Assembly: GCA_022710725.1 (NCBI GenBank)
Contig: JAKLGK010000003.1
Location: 1 to 64,000 of the forward strand
Reading direction: 5' to 3'
DNA from: Verrucomicrobiota bacterium
GTDB lineage: Bacteria > Verrucomicrobiota > Kiritimatiellia > CAIQIC01 > JAGNIJ01
Length of the DNA: 64,000 nucleotides
Shown here: positions 1 to 6,492 of the stretch, piece after piece
How the letters are laid out: the number at the start of each line of letters is the position of its first letter
Position numbering within the stretch: position 1 is the first letter of the stretch
Program-made: the position numbers and the translations under genes
The notes under the pieces: model-generated
What the model saw: only the letters and a program-made list of their open reading frames with translations
Databases searched by the model: none
Told to the model about the DNA's origin: nothing

Positions 1-3
1 TTG

Positions 4-73
4 CCACGTGAGGTCCCGCGCGGCGGGACCAACGTGGCCCCGTATGGGGCCGCATAGCGGCCCCATCACGGGG
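4..73. repeat. 70-bp double-hairpin insert, copy 1
   Basis: Two adjacent perfect or near-perfect hairpins of 34 and 36 bases. The first runs from CCACGT to ACGTGG, with an inner GGTCCCGC/GCGGGACC stem. The second runs from CCCCGT to ACGGGG, with an inner ATGGGGCCGC/GCGGCCCCAT stem. The insert is flanked by CTTG on the left (TTG here at the edge) and AAAACCGG on the right, which are the two sides of the tRNA-Ser anticodon loop. The same insert recurs at 128-197 and 554-623. Confidence 0.85.
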
Positions 74-91
74 AAAACCGGACGGACAAAT

Positions 92-127
92 GGAGGGATG
101 GCAGAGCGGTTTAATGCACCGGTCTTG
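92..127 (+). pseudogene. tRNA-Ser 5' half, interrupted in the anticodon loop
   Basis: These bases match the first 36 bases of the intact tRNA-Ser at 216-305 (acceptor strand, D arm and 5' anticodon stem to CTTG). They are then interrupted by the hairpin insert at 128-197. After the insert only AAAACCGGA of the 3' half is present, followed by unrelated sequence, so a complete tRNA cannot be formed from this copy. Confidence 0.8.
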
Positions 128-197
128 CCACGTGAGGTCCCGCGCGGCGGGACCAACGTGGCCCCGTATGGGGCCGCATAGCGGCCCCATCACGGGG
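128..197. repeat. 70-bp double-hairpin insert, copy 2
   Basis: Identical by eye to copy 1. It interrupts a tRNA-Ser 5' half exactly between CTTG and AAAA of the anticodon loop (after tRNA position 35). The two hairpins have the same layout (6-bp outer stem, 8-10-bp inner stem, 3-base loop) but different sequences, which suggests a duplicated hairpin unit. Confidence 0.85.
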
Positions 198-215
198 AAA
201 ACCGGACGGACAAAT

Positions 216-305
216 GGAGGGATGGCAGAGCGGTTTAATGCACCGGTCTTGAAAACCGGAGTGTCCTTATGGGCACCGTGAGTTCGAATCTCACTCCCTC
301 CGCCA
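216..305 (+). tRNA. tRNA-Ser (UGA)
   Basis: A complete class II tRNA. The acceptor GGAGGGA pairs with TCCCTCC, followed by G and an encoded CCA. The anticodon stem CCGGT/ACCGG encloses the loop CTTGAAA with anticodon TGA. It has a long variable arm (around GTGTCC-TTAT-GGGCAC) and a T arm with GTTCGAATC. It is the only intact copy at this locus. Its 3' end lies 4 bases before the first possible GIY-YIG start codon, so the nuclease gene must share the tRNA transcript or use an internal signal. Confidence 0.95.
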
Positions 306-315
306 TGATGTGTTC

Positions 316-561
316 ATGTACTTTGTTTATGTTCTGAAGAGTCAGACAGGCTCACGCTTGTATATTGGAAGCAGCGCTTCGCCGGAAGAGCGGTTGGCCG
401 CGCACAATGCGGGACGGGTCAGGTCCACCAAGGCGTACCGGCCGTGGGCCCGCATCCTCCTCGAAACGCATCCTGATAGAACGACCGCCGAGAAGAGGGA
501 GCGGTATCTGAAAGGTGGGTGGGGACATCGGTGGCTGAAGCAAGCCGGTCTTGCCACGTGA
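316..561 (+). CDS. Small GIY-YIG nuclease domain protein
   Basis: A single-domain GIY-YIG protein of 81 residues from ATG 316 (GTG 310 is also possible). Family features seen are the N-terminal YFVYVLKS strand standing in for GIY, LYIGSS for YIG, the conserved Arg in EERLAAHN and the Glu in TAEKRERYLKGG. Such domains nick or cut DNA and occur in homing endonucleases and repair enzymes; stand-alone members are often uncharacterised. There is no Shine-Dalgarno sequence, because the reading frame begins 10 bases after the tRNA-Ser CCA. The last codons (around QAGLAT) come from a CCGGTCTTG stretch resembling the tRNA anticodon stem and from the first bases of hairpin copy 3. This placement suggests a role in mobility of the tRNA-associated element, which is inference. 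Confidence 0.8.
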   Translation: MYFVYVLKSQTGSRLYIGSSASPEERLAAHNAGRVRSTKAYRPWARILLETHPDRTTAEKRERYLKGGWGHRWLKQAGLAT

Positions 562-623
562 GGTCCCGCGCGGCGGGACCAACGTGGCCCCGTATGGGGC
601 CGCATGGCAGCCCCATCACGGGG
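554..623. repeat. 70-bp double-hairpin insert, copy 3
   Basis: The third copy differs from copies 1 and 2 in the second hairpin (loop ATG instead of ATA, and GCAG instead of GCGG in one stem arm). It is flanked on the left by CCGGTCTTG, which closes the GIY-YIG reading frame, and on the right by AAAACCGG and an orphan tRNA-Ser 3' half. The CTTG/AAAA junction is the same as in the other copies. Confidence 0.85.
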
Positions 624-677
624 AAAACCGGAGTGTCATTACGGGCGCCGTGAGTTCGAATCTCACTCCCTCCGCCA
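624..677 (+). pseudogene. Orphan tRNA-Ser 3' half
   Basis: From AAAACCGGA through the variable arm, T arm, acceptor strand and CCA, this matches a tRNA-Ser 3' half. The variable arm differs from the intact tRNA (TGTCATTACGGGCGCC here against TGTCCTTATGGGCACC there), with other positions the same. The differences indicate a separate history rather than a recent copy of the neighbour. It has no 5' half directly upstream beyond the 9 bases CCGGTCTTG. Confidence 0.8.
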
Positions 678-811
678 TGCCGGCTCCTCTAACGCGGATT
701 CGGTCGGCTCCCCGCCGCCCTTCGTTTCTTGTGACCTTTCGATCTCCGCCGGCGACGTATATAGTGAACCCGGGAACGCGTTCGGGCGAACGCGGGCACG
801 GGAACTTCGGA

Positions 812-1399
812 ATGGAATCGGATGCCGAGATCGTCCGCCAGGTGCTGGATGGCGACGCCAATGCGTATGAAAGACTGCTTCGACGCCATGCCCCGCGCGT
901 CTTCGAGGCCGTCGGGCGCCGGGTGCCCGCCGCGGATGTCCCCGCCGTGGCGCAGGACGTGTTCCTCGCGGCCTACCGGTCGCTGGGCGCGTACGGGCAG
1001 CGCAACCCGTTCGATCACTGGCTTCTGCGGATTGCCCGGCGGCGCTGCTGCGATTACTGGCGGGCGCGGGGCCGGCGGGAAGGCCGGTTTGCGGAGTCGC
1101 TGGACGCCGACGAACGCGCCGAACTCGATCGTGTCATGGCGGCGACTGCCCGGGAACAGCAGCGCGAATCGGAGGCCCGGGAGGAATCCATTAGTCTTGT
1201 TCAAAAGGCCCTGGCCTCCCTCGATGCGGAGGACCGGGCGATGATGGAAGCCGTGTACTTCGAAGAGGCGCCGCTGAAGGACGTGGCCGCCGGGTTCGGC
1301 TGGTCACTGGCGAAAACGAAGATGCGCGCCCTGCGGGCCCGCCGCGCGTTGCGCGGTATTCTTGAACAATGGCGGAGGGGCGGGAAGGAATCGGCATGA
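812..1399 (+). CDS. ECF-family RNA polymerase sigma factor
   Basis: A 195-residue sigma-70 family protein of the ECF type, with region 2 at about residues 20-88 (including FDHWLLRIARRRCCDYWR) and region 4 at about 128-185 (ASLDAEDRAMMEAVYFEEAP, then a helix-turn-helix with SLAKTKMRALRARR). ECF factors direct transcription of small stress or envelope regulons and are usually held by a membrane anti-sigma factor. I chose ATG 812; the open frame extends back through tRNA and repeat sequence, which is not credible coding. The next gene overlaps by ATGA, and the downstream genes through macB form one operon, so the factor probably controls this efflux system and itself. A TGTGACC and CGTA pair at 730-759 resembles ECF promoters, but its 19-base gap is too long to trust. 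Confidence 0.9.
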   Translation: MESDAEIVRQVLDGDANAYERLLRRHAPRVFEAVGRRVPAADVPAVAQDVFLAAYRSLGAYGQRNPFDHWLLRIARRRCCDYWRARGRREGRFAESLDADERAELDRVMAATAREQQRESEAREESISLVQKALASLDAEDRAMMEAVYFEEAPLKDVAAGFGWSLAKTKMRALRARRALRGILEQWRRGGKESA

Positions 1400-1698
1400 A
1401 ACTCGAATTCCACGAGCAATCGATGGCCGAGGCGTGGCGGCGGACGCCTGTGCCCGGGCCGACGGCGGACTGGATGCGCGGGGTCATGCAGGCGGTGCGC
1501 CGCGAAGGCGCGCCCCGCGTGGTTCCGTTCCCGGAGCGCGCTTCGGCGTTTACGTGGCGGATGGCGTGGGCCGCCGCCGCGGCCGTGGCCGTGTTGAGTT
1601 TCATCCTGTTGGCCCGCGCCCCGTCCGAGCCGCAATGGGCGTGGCAAATCATGGAGTCGGGCGCCGGGGTCACCTGGCTCGCCTCGAACGGAGATTGA
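1396..1698 (+). CDS. Single-pass membrane protein, probable anti-sigma factor
   Basis: A 100-residue protein that overlaps the sigma gene stop (ATGA), with a GGGAAGGA ribosome-binding site just upstream. It has a cytoplasmic N-terminal part of about 55 residues, one membrane helix at about 57-73 (MAWAAAAAVAVLSFILL) and a short outer tail. The position right behind an ECF sigma gene and the topology fit an anti-sigma factor. There is no zinc-binding HxxxCxxC motif, and no family is recognised from sequence, so the role rests on context. Confidence 0.65.
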   Translation: MKLEFHEQSMAEAWRRTPVPGPTADWMRGVMQAVRREGAPRVVPFPERASAFTWRMAWAAAAAVAVLSFILLARAPSEPQWAWQIMESGAGVTWLASNGD

Positions 1699-1702
1699 CG
1701 CG

Positions 1703-2116
1703 ATGAAAACGAAATTCTGGATCGCCCTGCTGCTGCTGTTCGCCTCCGGCCTGGCCCTGGGCTTTTTTGGGGGCCGAGCCTGGGAACAGGCCCGCTTCCA
1801 CGCCATCCTGCGCGCCGGGCCGCCACGGATCGAGGACTGGGTGATGAACAAGCTCGAGGAACAGCTGAAATTGACCGACGAACAGCTCCCCGTGATCCGG
1901 GAGATCGTGCAGCGCACCGCCGCGGAGATTCATCGGATACGCGACGAGGGACGCCAGGCTTTTCATGCCTGCTGGGAAAAAGCGCTGGTTGAAATCCGGC
2001 CCGGCCTGACGGAAGATCAGCGGGCCCGTCTCGATGCCATGGATGCCGACGACCTGCGGCCGCGCCCCTTCAAGGACGCTCCGCCTCCCGAACCGCCCCC
2101 GGAGAACAAGCCGTGA
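1703..2116 (+). CDS. Spy/CpxP-like periplasmic protein
   Basis: A 137-residue protein with an N-terminal signal or anchor (KTKFWIALLLLFASGLALGFFGG). A helical region follows, with two LTxxQ-like motifs: LTDEQ at 57-61 and LTEDQ at 102-106. That pattern is typical of Spy, CpxP and heavy-metal-sensor proteins, which are periplasmic chaperones or stress sensors. The tail is proline rich (about 119-137). It lies between the putative anti-sigma gene and tolC, whose GTG start overlaps its stop. It may sense envelope stress for the sigma factor or protect the periplasm during efflux (inference). Confidence 0.65.
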   Translation: MKTKFWIALLLLFASGLALGFFGGRAWEQARFHAILRAGPPRIEDWVMNKLEEQLKLTDEQLPVIREIVQRTAAEIHRIRDEGRQAFHACWEKALVEIRPGLTEDQRARLDAMDADDLRPRPFKDAPPPEPPPENKP

Positions 2117-3384
2117 AAAACGGGTGGACTTGTCTGGCGTGGCTGGCCCTTGCGGCGAGCGCGGCCGCGGAACCGATGACGTGGGAGGCCTGCGTCCGCC
2201 GGGCGGCGGCGCTGAATCCCACGCTGGTGGCGGCGCGGGAGCAGTTCAGCGCGGCGGAATTCAACGTGGGTTCGGCGAAGTCCGCCTCGCGGCCGCAGCT
2301 TTCCCTGGGCGGCAGCGCGGAGCACGCCGAGCAGGACGGCGTGGCGTCCGGCGGCGACGCCTCCATGAGCGTTTCCGCCAGCGCCGAGCAGACGCTCTAC
2401 ACCGGCGGCCGCAATGCCGCGTCCGTGGACGCGGCCCGGGCGGCGCTCGACTCGGCCCGCGCCGACTATGAACGGGCCGACGCCGAGGTGACCTACAATC
2501 TCCGCCGGGCCTTCGTGAACCTGCTGCTGGCCCAGGAGCAGGTCGAGGTCCTGCGCCAGATCGAGCAGCGCCGCCGGGACAACCTCGAACTGGTCAACCT
2601 CCGCTACGAGGGCGGGCGCGAACACAAGGGCTCGCTGGCGCTGATCCAGGCCTCGCTCAACCAGGCCGAAATCCAGGTCCGCCAGGGGCAGCGGGAGGTG
2701 GAGGCCGCGCGGCGCATCCTCCTGCGCACCATGGGCGAGGAACGCGCGGACGATACGCTGACCGTTTCCGGTTCGCTGACCTGCCGCCCGGCCCCGGATT
2801 CCGTGGACTGGCAGGCGGAGGCAGAAGGGACCCCGGCCTACGCGCAGGCGTTGGCTTCCACCCGGTCCGCCGAGGCCGGCGTCCGCAGCGCCCGCAGTGG
2901 TTACCGGCCGGACATCAGCCTCTCGGCCACCGCCGGCCGATCGGGGAACGAGGATGTCTTCGACACCGACCGCTGGGCGGCGGGCGTGCGGCTGTCGTTT
3001 CCCCTCTGGTCGGGCGGCCGGACCCGCTACGAGGTCGCCTCGGCCCGGGCCTCGCTGGCCCGCGCGGAAGCGCAGGAGAGCGAGACCGTCAACGGGCTGA
3101 TCAACGATCTGAACGAATCCTGGGTCTCCTACTGCAACGCGGTGGAGAACGTGGTGGTGCAGGAAAGTTATTTCGCCGCAGCCGACCTGCGCGCGGAGAT
3201 CGCGCGCGAGCAATACGGGGCGGGCCTGTTGACCTTCGAGAACTGGGACGTGATCGAGAACGACCGCATCTCCTATCAGCGCCAGTTGCTGCAGTCCCAG
3301 CAGCAGGCCCTGCTGGCCGAGGCCGCGTGGCGCTACGTCACGGGCCGGGGCGATTTCCCGGCGGAAAACGAGGTGAGCCGATGA
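2113..3384 (+). CDS. TolC-family outer membrane efflux protein
   Basis: A 423-residue outer membrane factor with a signal peptide (to about ASAAAEP), followed by the two-fold repeat of TolC-type helical hairpins. Visible landmarks are EQFSAAEFNVGSAKSASRPQ near the start of the first hairpin, YNLRRAFVNLLLAQEQVEVL in the helical barrel, and VRLSFPLWSGGRTRYEVASA in the second repeat. It forms the trimeric exit duct for a tripartite pump. GTG 2113 overlaps the previous stop. The adaptor gene follows with an ATGA overlap, so duct, adaptor and MacB are translated together. Confidence 0.9.
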   Translation: MKNGWTCLAWLALAASAAAEPMTWEACVRRAAALNPTLVAAREQFSAAEFNVGSAKSASRPQLSLGGSAEHAEQDGVASGGDASMSVSASAEQTLYTGGRNAASVDAARAALDSARADYERADAEVTYNLRRAFVNLLLAQEQVEVLRQIEQRRRDNLELVNLRYEGGREHKGSLALIQASLNQAEIQVRQGQREVEAARRILLRTMGEERADDTLTVSGSLTCRPAPDSVDWQAEAEGTPAYAQALASTRSAEAGVRSARSGYRPDISLSATAGRSGNEDVFDTDRWAAGVRLSFPLWSGGRTRYEVASARASLARAEAQESETVNGLINDLNESWVSYCNAVENVVVQESYFAAADLRAEIAREQYGAGLLTFENWDVIENDRISYQRQLLQSQQQALLAEAAWRYVTGRGDFPAENEVSR

Positions 3385-4340
3385 AAAAGCTGCTGCTGTT
3401 CCTGGTCCTGGCTGCCGCGGCGGGCGTGGGCTGGTACGGGTGGACCCACCGCGAGAAAGCGGCCGTGAAGGCGCCGTCCTTCGAGCCCGTCGAGTTCACC
3501 CGCGAGCGGATCGAGGTCGCCATCGAGGCCACGGGCGTGGTCGAGCCCGGCAACCGCATCGAGATCAAGCCGCCGATCGGCGGGCGCGTGGAGGAAGTGC
3601 TGGTGGTCGAGGGGCAGGCCGTCAGGCAGGGCGAGGTGATCGCCCGGATGAGTTCCACCGACCGCGCCGCCCTGCTCGACGCCGCCCGTGCGCAGGGCGA
3701 GGCCGTGCTGCGCAAGTGGGAGGAGGTCTACAAGGCCACGCCCCTCATCGCGCCGCTGGACGGCACGATCATCGCGCGCAAGGCGGAGCCCGGCCAGACC
3801 CTGACCGCTGCGGACACGGCCCTCGTGCTCTCCGACCGGCTCATCGTGCGGGCGCAGGTGGACGAGACGGACATCGGCCTCGTCCGGGGAGGGCAGGAAG
3901 CGACGCTTACGCTCGATGCCTATGCGGATGATCGGTTCCGAGGCCAGGTCAGGCACATCGCTTACGAGGCGACCACCGTGAACAACGTCACGATCTACGA
4001 GGTCGAGGTCGAGCCCGCGACCGTGCCCGAGCGCATGAAGAGCGGCATGACCGCGACGGTCAAGTTCGTGGTCGAGGCGGCGGACGACGCGCTGACCCTG
4101 CCGCTGGACGCCCTCGTGCGCCGGGACGGGCGCAGCGTGGTCCTGCTCGCGCCCCGCGGCCCCGGGGCGCGCCCGGAAGAACGCGAAGTGAAGACCGGTC
4201 TGACCGGCGGCGGCCGGGTGCAGATCCTGGAGGGGTTGGACGGCAGCGAGCGCGTGGTGCGCTCGTCCTTTGACCTGCCGAAACGCCAGGAATCCGGAAG
4301 CTCGCCGTTCATGCCTCGCCCGCCCGGCCGACGCCCATGA
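3381..4340 (+). CDS. MacA-like periplasmic adaptor (HlyD family)
   Basis: A 319-residue membrane-fusion protein with an N-terminal membrane anchor (KKLLLFLVLAAAAGVGWYGW). The first half of the lipoyl domain is near IEIKPPIGGRVEEVLVVEGQ and the second near PLIAPLDGTIIARKAEPGQ. A beta-barrel and membrane-proximal region follow. Only about 30 residues (STDRAALLDAARAQGEAVLR...) separate the lipoyl halves, so the helical hairpin that normally reaches TolC is very short or absent. It couples MacB to TolC. The start overlaps the tolC stop by ATGA. Confidence 0.85.
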   Translation: MKKLLLFLVLAAAAGVGWYGWTHREKAAVKAPSFEPVEFTRERIEVAIEATGVVEPGNRIEIKPPIGGRVEEVLVVEGQAVRQGEVIARMSSTDRAALLDAARAQGEAVLRKWEEVYKATPLIAPLDGTIIARKAEPGQTLTAADTALVLSDRLIVRAQVDETDIGLVRGGQEATLTLDAYADDRFRGQVRHIAYEATTVNNVTIYEVEVEPATVPERMKSGMTATVKFVVEAADDALTLPLDALVRRDGRSVVLLAPRGPGARPEEREVKTGLTGGGRVQILEGLDGSERVVRSSFDLPKRQESGSSPFMPRPPGRRP

Positions 4341-6304
4341 TAGATGTACGCGACATACACAAGACCTACCGCATGGGCGCCGTGGACGTCCGCGCGCTGC
4401 GCGGGGTGTCGCTGTCCGTGGCGCCGGGCGAGTTCGTGGCCCTGATGGGCCCGTCCGGCTCGGGCAAGTCCACGCTCATGCATATCCTCGGCCTCCTCGA
4501 CGTGCCGGACAAGGGCGTCTACCGGCTGAACGGACAGGATGTCTCCAGCCTGTCCGACCGCGAACTGGCCGACGTCCGCGCGCGCTCGATCGGCTTTGTC
4601 TTCCAGCAATACAACCTGCTCCCGCGCGTGTCCGCGAAGGAGAACGTCGCCCTGCCCCTGATTTACAGCGACCAGCCGAATCCCGCCTCGCCGAAGGAAC
4701 TGCTCGAACGCGTCGGGCTGGGCGACCGCATGGACCACGCGCCGAACAAGCTCTCGGGCGGGCAGCAGCAGCGCGTCGCCATCGCCCGCGCGCTGGTCAA
4801 CCGGCCGCCGATCCTCATGGCCGACGAGCCGACGGGCAACCTGGACAGCCGCAGCGCGGTGGAGATCCTGGGGATCCTGCGCGACCTGCACGCGTCCGGG
4901 CTGACGGTGATGATCGTCACCCATGATCCCGAGGTCGCCGCGCGGGCGGAACGGGTCATCACCATCCGCGACGGGCGGATCGTCGGCGATGCCCCGACCG
5001 CCGGGAAGACCCATCACGCTTTGCCGGCGGGGCCCGACCTCGCGGGTGCGTCCGCCGGCAAGGGGCGGAAAGGCTGGGCGCGCCGGCTGGTGGAAGGTTT
5101 TTCGATGATGCGCCAGGCGTTCAGAGCGCTGGCGGCCAACAAGACCCGCGCCTTTCTCTCCATGCTGGGCGTGCTGATCGGCACCGGCGCGGTGATTGCC
5201 GTGCTGGCCCTCGGCACGGGCGCGAAGAAGTCGGTCGAGGAGCGCATCGGGGCGATGGGCGCGAACCTGCTCGTCCTGCGGCCCGGCCGTATCGAGGCGC
5301 GCGGCGTGGCCATGGAAGTGGGGGCGGCGTCGCGGTTGAGCCTGGCCGACGTGGACGCGGTCCGCACGGAGGTCGCGGGCGTCAAGACCGTGGCGCCGAC
5401 GGTCGGCGGCGGAGCGCAGGCCACGTTCGGCGGGAAGAACTGGCGGACGCAAATCGTCGGCACGGTGCCGGCCTACGCGTCGATGCGCAACCTGACGGTG
5501 GCCGTGGGCCGGTTCCTGGAAGAGGAGGACGCGCGGACGCGCGCCCGCGTCGCGGTGATCGGCGCCACGGTCTCGCGGGAGCTTTTCGGCGGCGTGAATC
5601 CCGTCGGCCAGTCCATCCGCGTCAACCGGGTCGCCTTCGAGGTGATCGGCGTGCTGACCGAGAGCGGCACGGGATTCCGATTCGATCCGAACGACCAGAT
5701 CATCCTCCCCGTCACCACGGCCATGCGGCGCATGCTCGGCCGCGACTACGTGGACACGATCGAGATCCAGTCGACGGACGGCGACGTGCTCTCCGCCGTC
5801 GAGACGAACTCCGTCGAACTGATGCGCCAGCGGCACCGGATCAGCCCGGAGGAGGAAGAGCCGTTCCGGGTCTTCAATATGGCCGATATCCAGAAGACCA
5901 TCCTCGACACCAGCCGGACGCTGTCCCTGCTGCTCGCGGGCATCGGGGCGATCTCGCTGCTCGTCGGCGGGATCGGCATCATGAACATCATGCTCGTCAG
6001 CGTTACCGAGCGCACGCGGGAGATTGGAATCCGCAAGGCGATCGGGGCCCGGCGGTCGGACATCCTGGTCCAGTTCCTGGTCGAGGCCGTGGTCATCAGC
6101 GTCTGCGGCGGCGTGCTCGGGATTCTCACGGGGTGGAGCATTTCCGTGGCGATGAGCCGGCTTGCCGGCTGGGCGGTATCCGTCACGGCGCCGACCGTGC
6201 TGCTGGCCACCGTGTTCTCCGCCCTCGTCGGCGTGGTCTTCGGGCTTTGGCCCGCGCGGAAAGCCTCCGGCCTCAATCCCATCGAGGCGCTGCGGTACGA
6301 GTAG
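4337..6304 (+). CDS. macB: MacB-like ABC transporter, ATPase-permease fusion
   Basis: A 655-residue fusion. The ATPase domain has Walker [10 protein letters not shown] at 38-46, signature LSGGQQQR at 139-146 and Walker B ILMADEP at 159-165. A linker follows (about 215-250), then a four-helix FtsX/MacB-type permease with a large periplasmic domain and the typical [27 protein letters not shown] segment near the C-terminus. MacB pumps drive export of macrolides, peptides or glycolipids from the periplasm through TolC. It overlaps the adaptor gene by ATGA. The substrate cannot be read from sequence. Confidence 0.9.
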   Translation: MIDVRDIHKTYRMGAVDVRALRGVSLSVAPGEFVALMGPSGSGKSTLMHILGLLDVPDKGVYRLNGQDVSSLSDRELADVRARSIGFVFQQYNLLPRVSAKENVALPLIYSDQPNPASPKELLERVGLGDRMDHAPNKLSGGQQQRVAIARALVNRPPILMADEPTGNLDSRSAVEILGILRDLHASGLTVMIVTHDPEVAARAERVITIRDGRIVGDAPTAGKTHHALPAGPDLAGASAGKGRKGWARRLVEGFSMMRQAFRALAANKTRAFLSMLGVLIGTGAVIAVLALGTGAKKSVEERIGAMGANLLVLRPGRIEARGVAMEVGAASRLSLADVDAVRTEVAGVKTVAPTVGGGAQATFGGKNWRTQIVGTVPAYASMRNLTVAVGRFLEEEDARTRARVAVIGATVSRELFGGVNPVGQSIRVNRVAFEVIGVLTESGTGFRFDPNDQIILPVTTAMRRMLGRDYVDTIEIQSTDGDVLSAVETNSVELMRQRHRISPEEEEPFRVFNMADIQKTILDTSRTLSLLLAGIGAISLLVGGIGIMNIMLVSVTERTREIGIRKAIGARRSDILVQFLVEAVVISVCGGVLGILTGWSISVAMSRLAGWAVSVTAPTVLLATVFSALVGVVFGLWPARKASGLNPIEALRYE

Positions 6305-6321
6305 GCCCTTGTAGAACCGCC

Positions 6322-6341
6322 GGCCTGTCGACGACAAGGCC
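6322..6341. terminator. Possible hairpin downstream of macB
   Basis: The arms GGCCTGT and ACAAGGCC form a short hairpin with one bulged base, 18 bases after the macB stop. There is no T run, so factor-independent termination is doubtful. Confidence 0.3.
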
Positions 6342-6492
6342 AACGGCCTGAATGCGAGCGCCGTGGCGGGTATCGGCAACGACCGGTTCACGATGGAGTG
6401 GTGGATGCGCGGCCGGCGCGATGGCGTGGACCAATCCTCCTTCAGACACCGCGCCGGTCCGCTACTTCCGGCTGGGCGTCGAACGGCCGTAG
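6340..6492 (+). pseudogene. Remnant of a LamG-type secreted protein
   Basis: One frame reads NGLNASAVAGIGNDRFTMEWWMRG, the style of the first strands of a LamG (concanavalin-like) domain. After a frame change and apparent large deletion, another frame reads TNPPSDTAPVRYFRLGVERP and a TAG stop at 6490-6492, the style of C-termini of secreted proteins in this group. The two pieces look like the start of a LamG domain joined to the end of the same kind of protein. No intact gene remains. The 3' end overlaps the end of the minus-strand gene at 6462. Confidence 0.45.

Larger units (their letters stand above)
1..248. repeat. Tandem 124-bp repeat (hairpin insert plus tRNA-Ser 5' half)
   Basis: Two direct units, 1-124 and 125-248, appear identical. 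Each consists of the bases TTG, a 70-bp double-hairpin insert, AAAACCGG, a short spacer (ACGGACAAAT) and the first 36 or so bases of a tRNA-Ser gene up to its anticodon loop. After the second unit the tRNA continues uninterrupted. The array starts at the window edge, so more copies may lie upstream. A contig-end assembly artefact is possible. Confidence 0.85.

Noticed and set aside
1..248. The repeats as a CRISPR array
   Set aside because: The 124-bp units are direct tandem copies without variable spacers, and there are no cas genes.
90..281. A small plus-strand ORF over the tRNA and insert
   Set aside because: It is a translation of the tRNA-Ser and the insert, with no independent support.
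729..765. A sigma-70 promoter TTGTGA/TATAGT before the sigma gene
   Set aside because: The spacing is 23-25 bases, too long for a normal promoter.
551..811. An N-terminal extension of the sigma factor that reads through repeat and tRNA sequence
   Set aside because: It translates hairpin and tRNA bases. Normal ECF sigma proteins start at MESDAEIV, so ATG 812 is preferred.
3995..6391. A 798-codon open frame antisense to macB
   Set aside because: High G+C codon structure creates long open antisense frames; the macB frame has full domain support.
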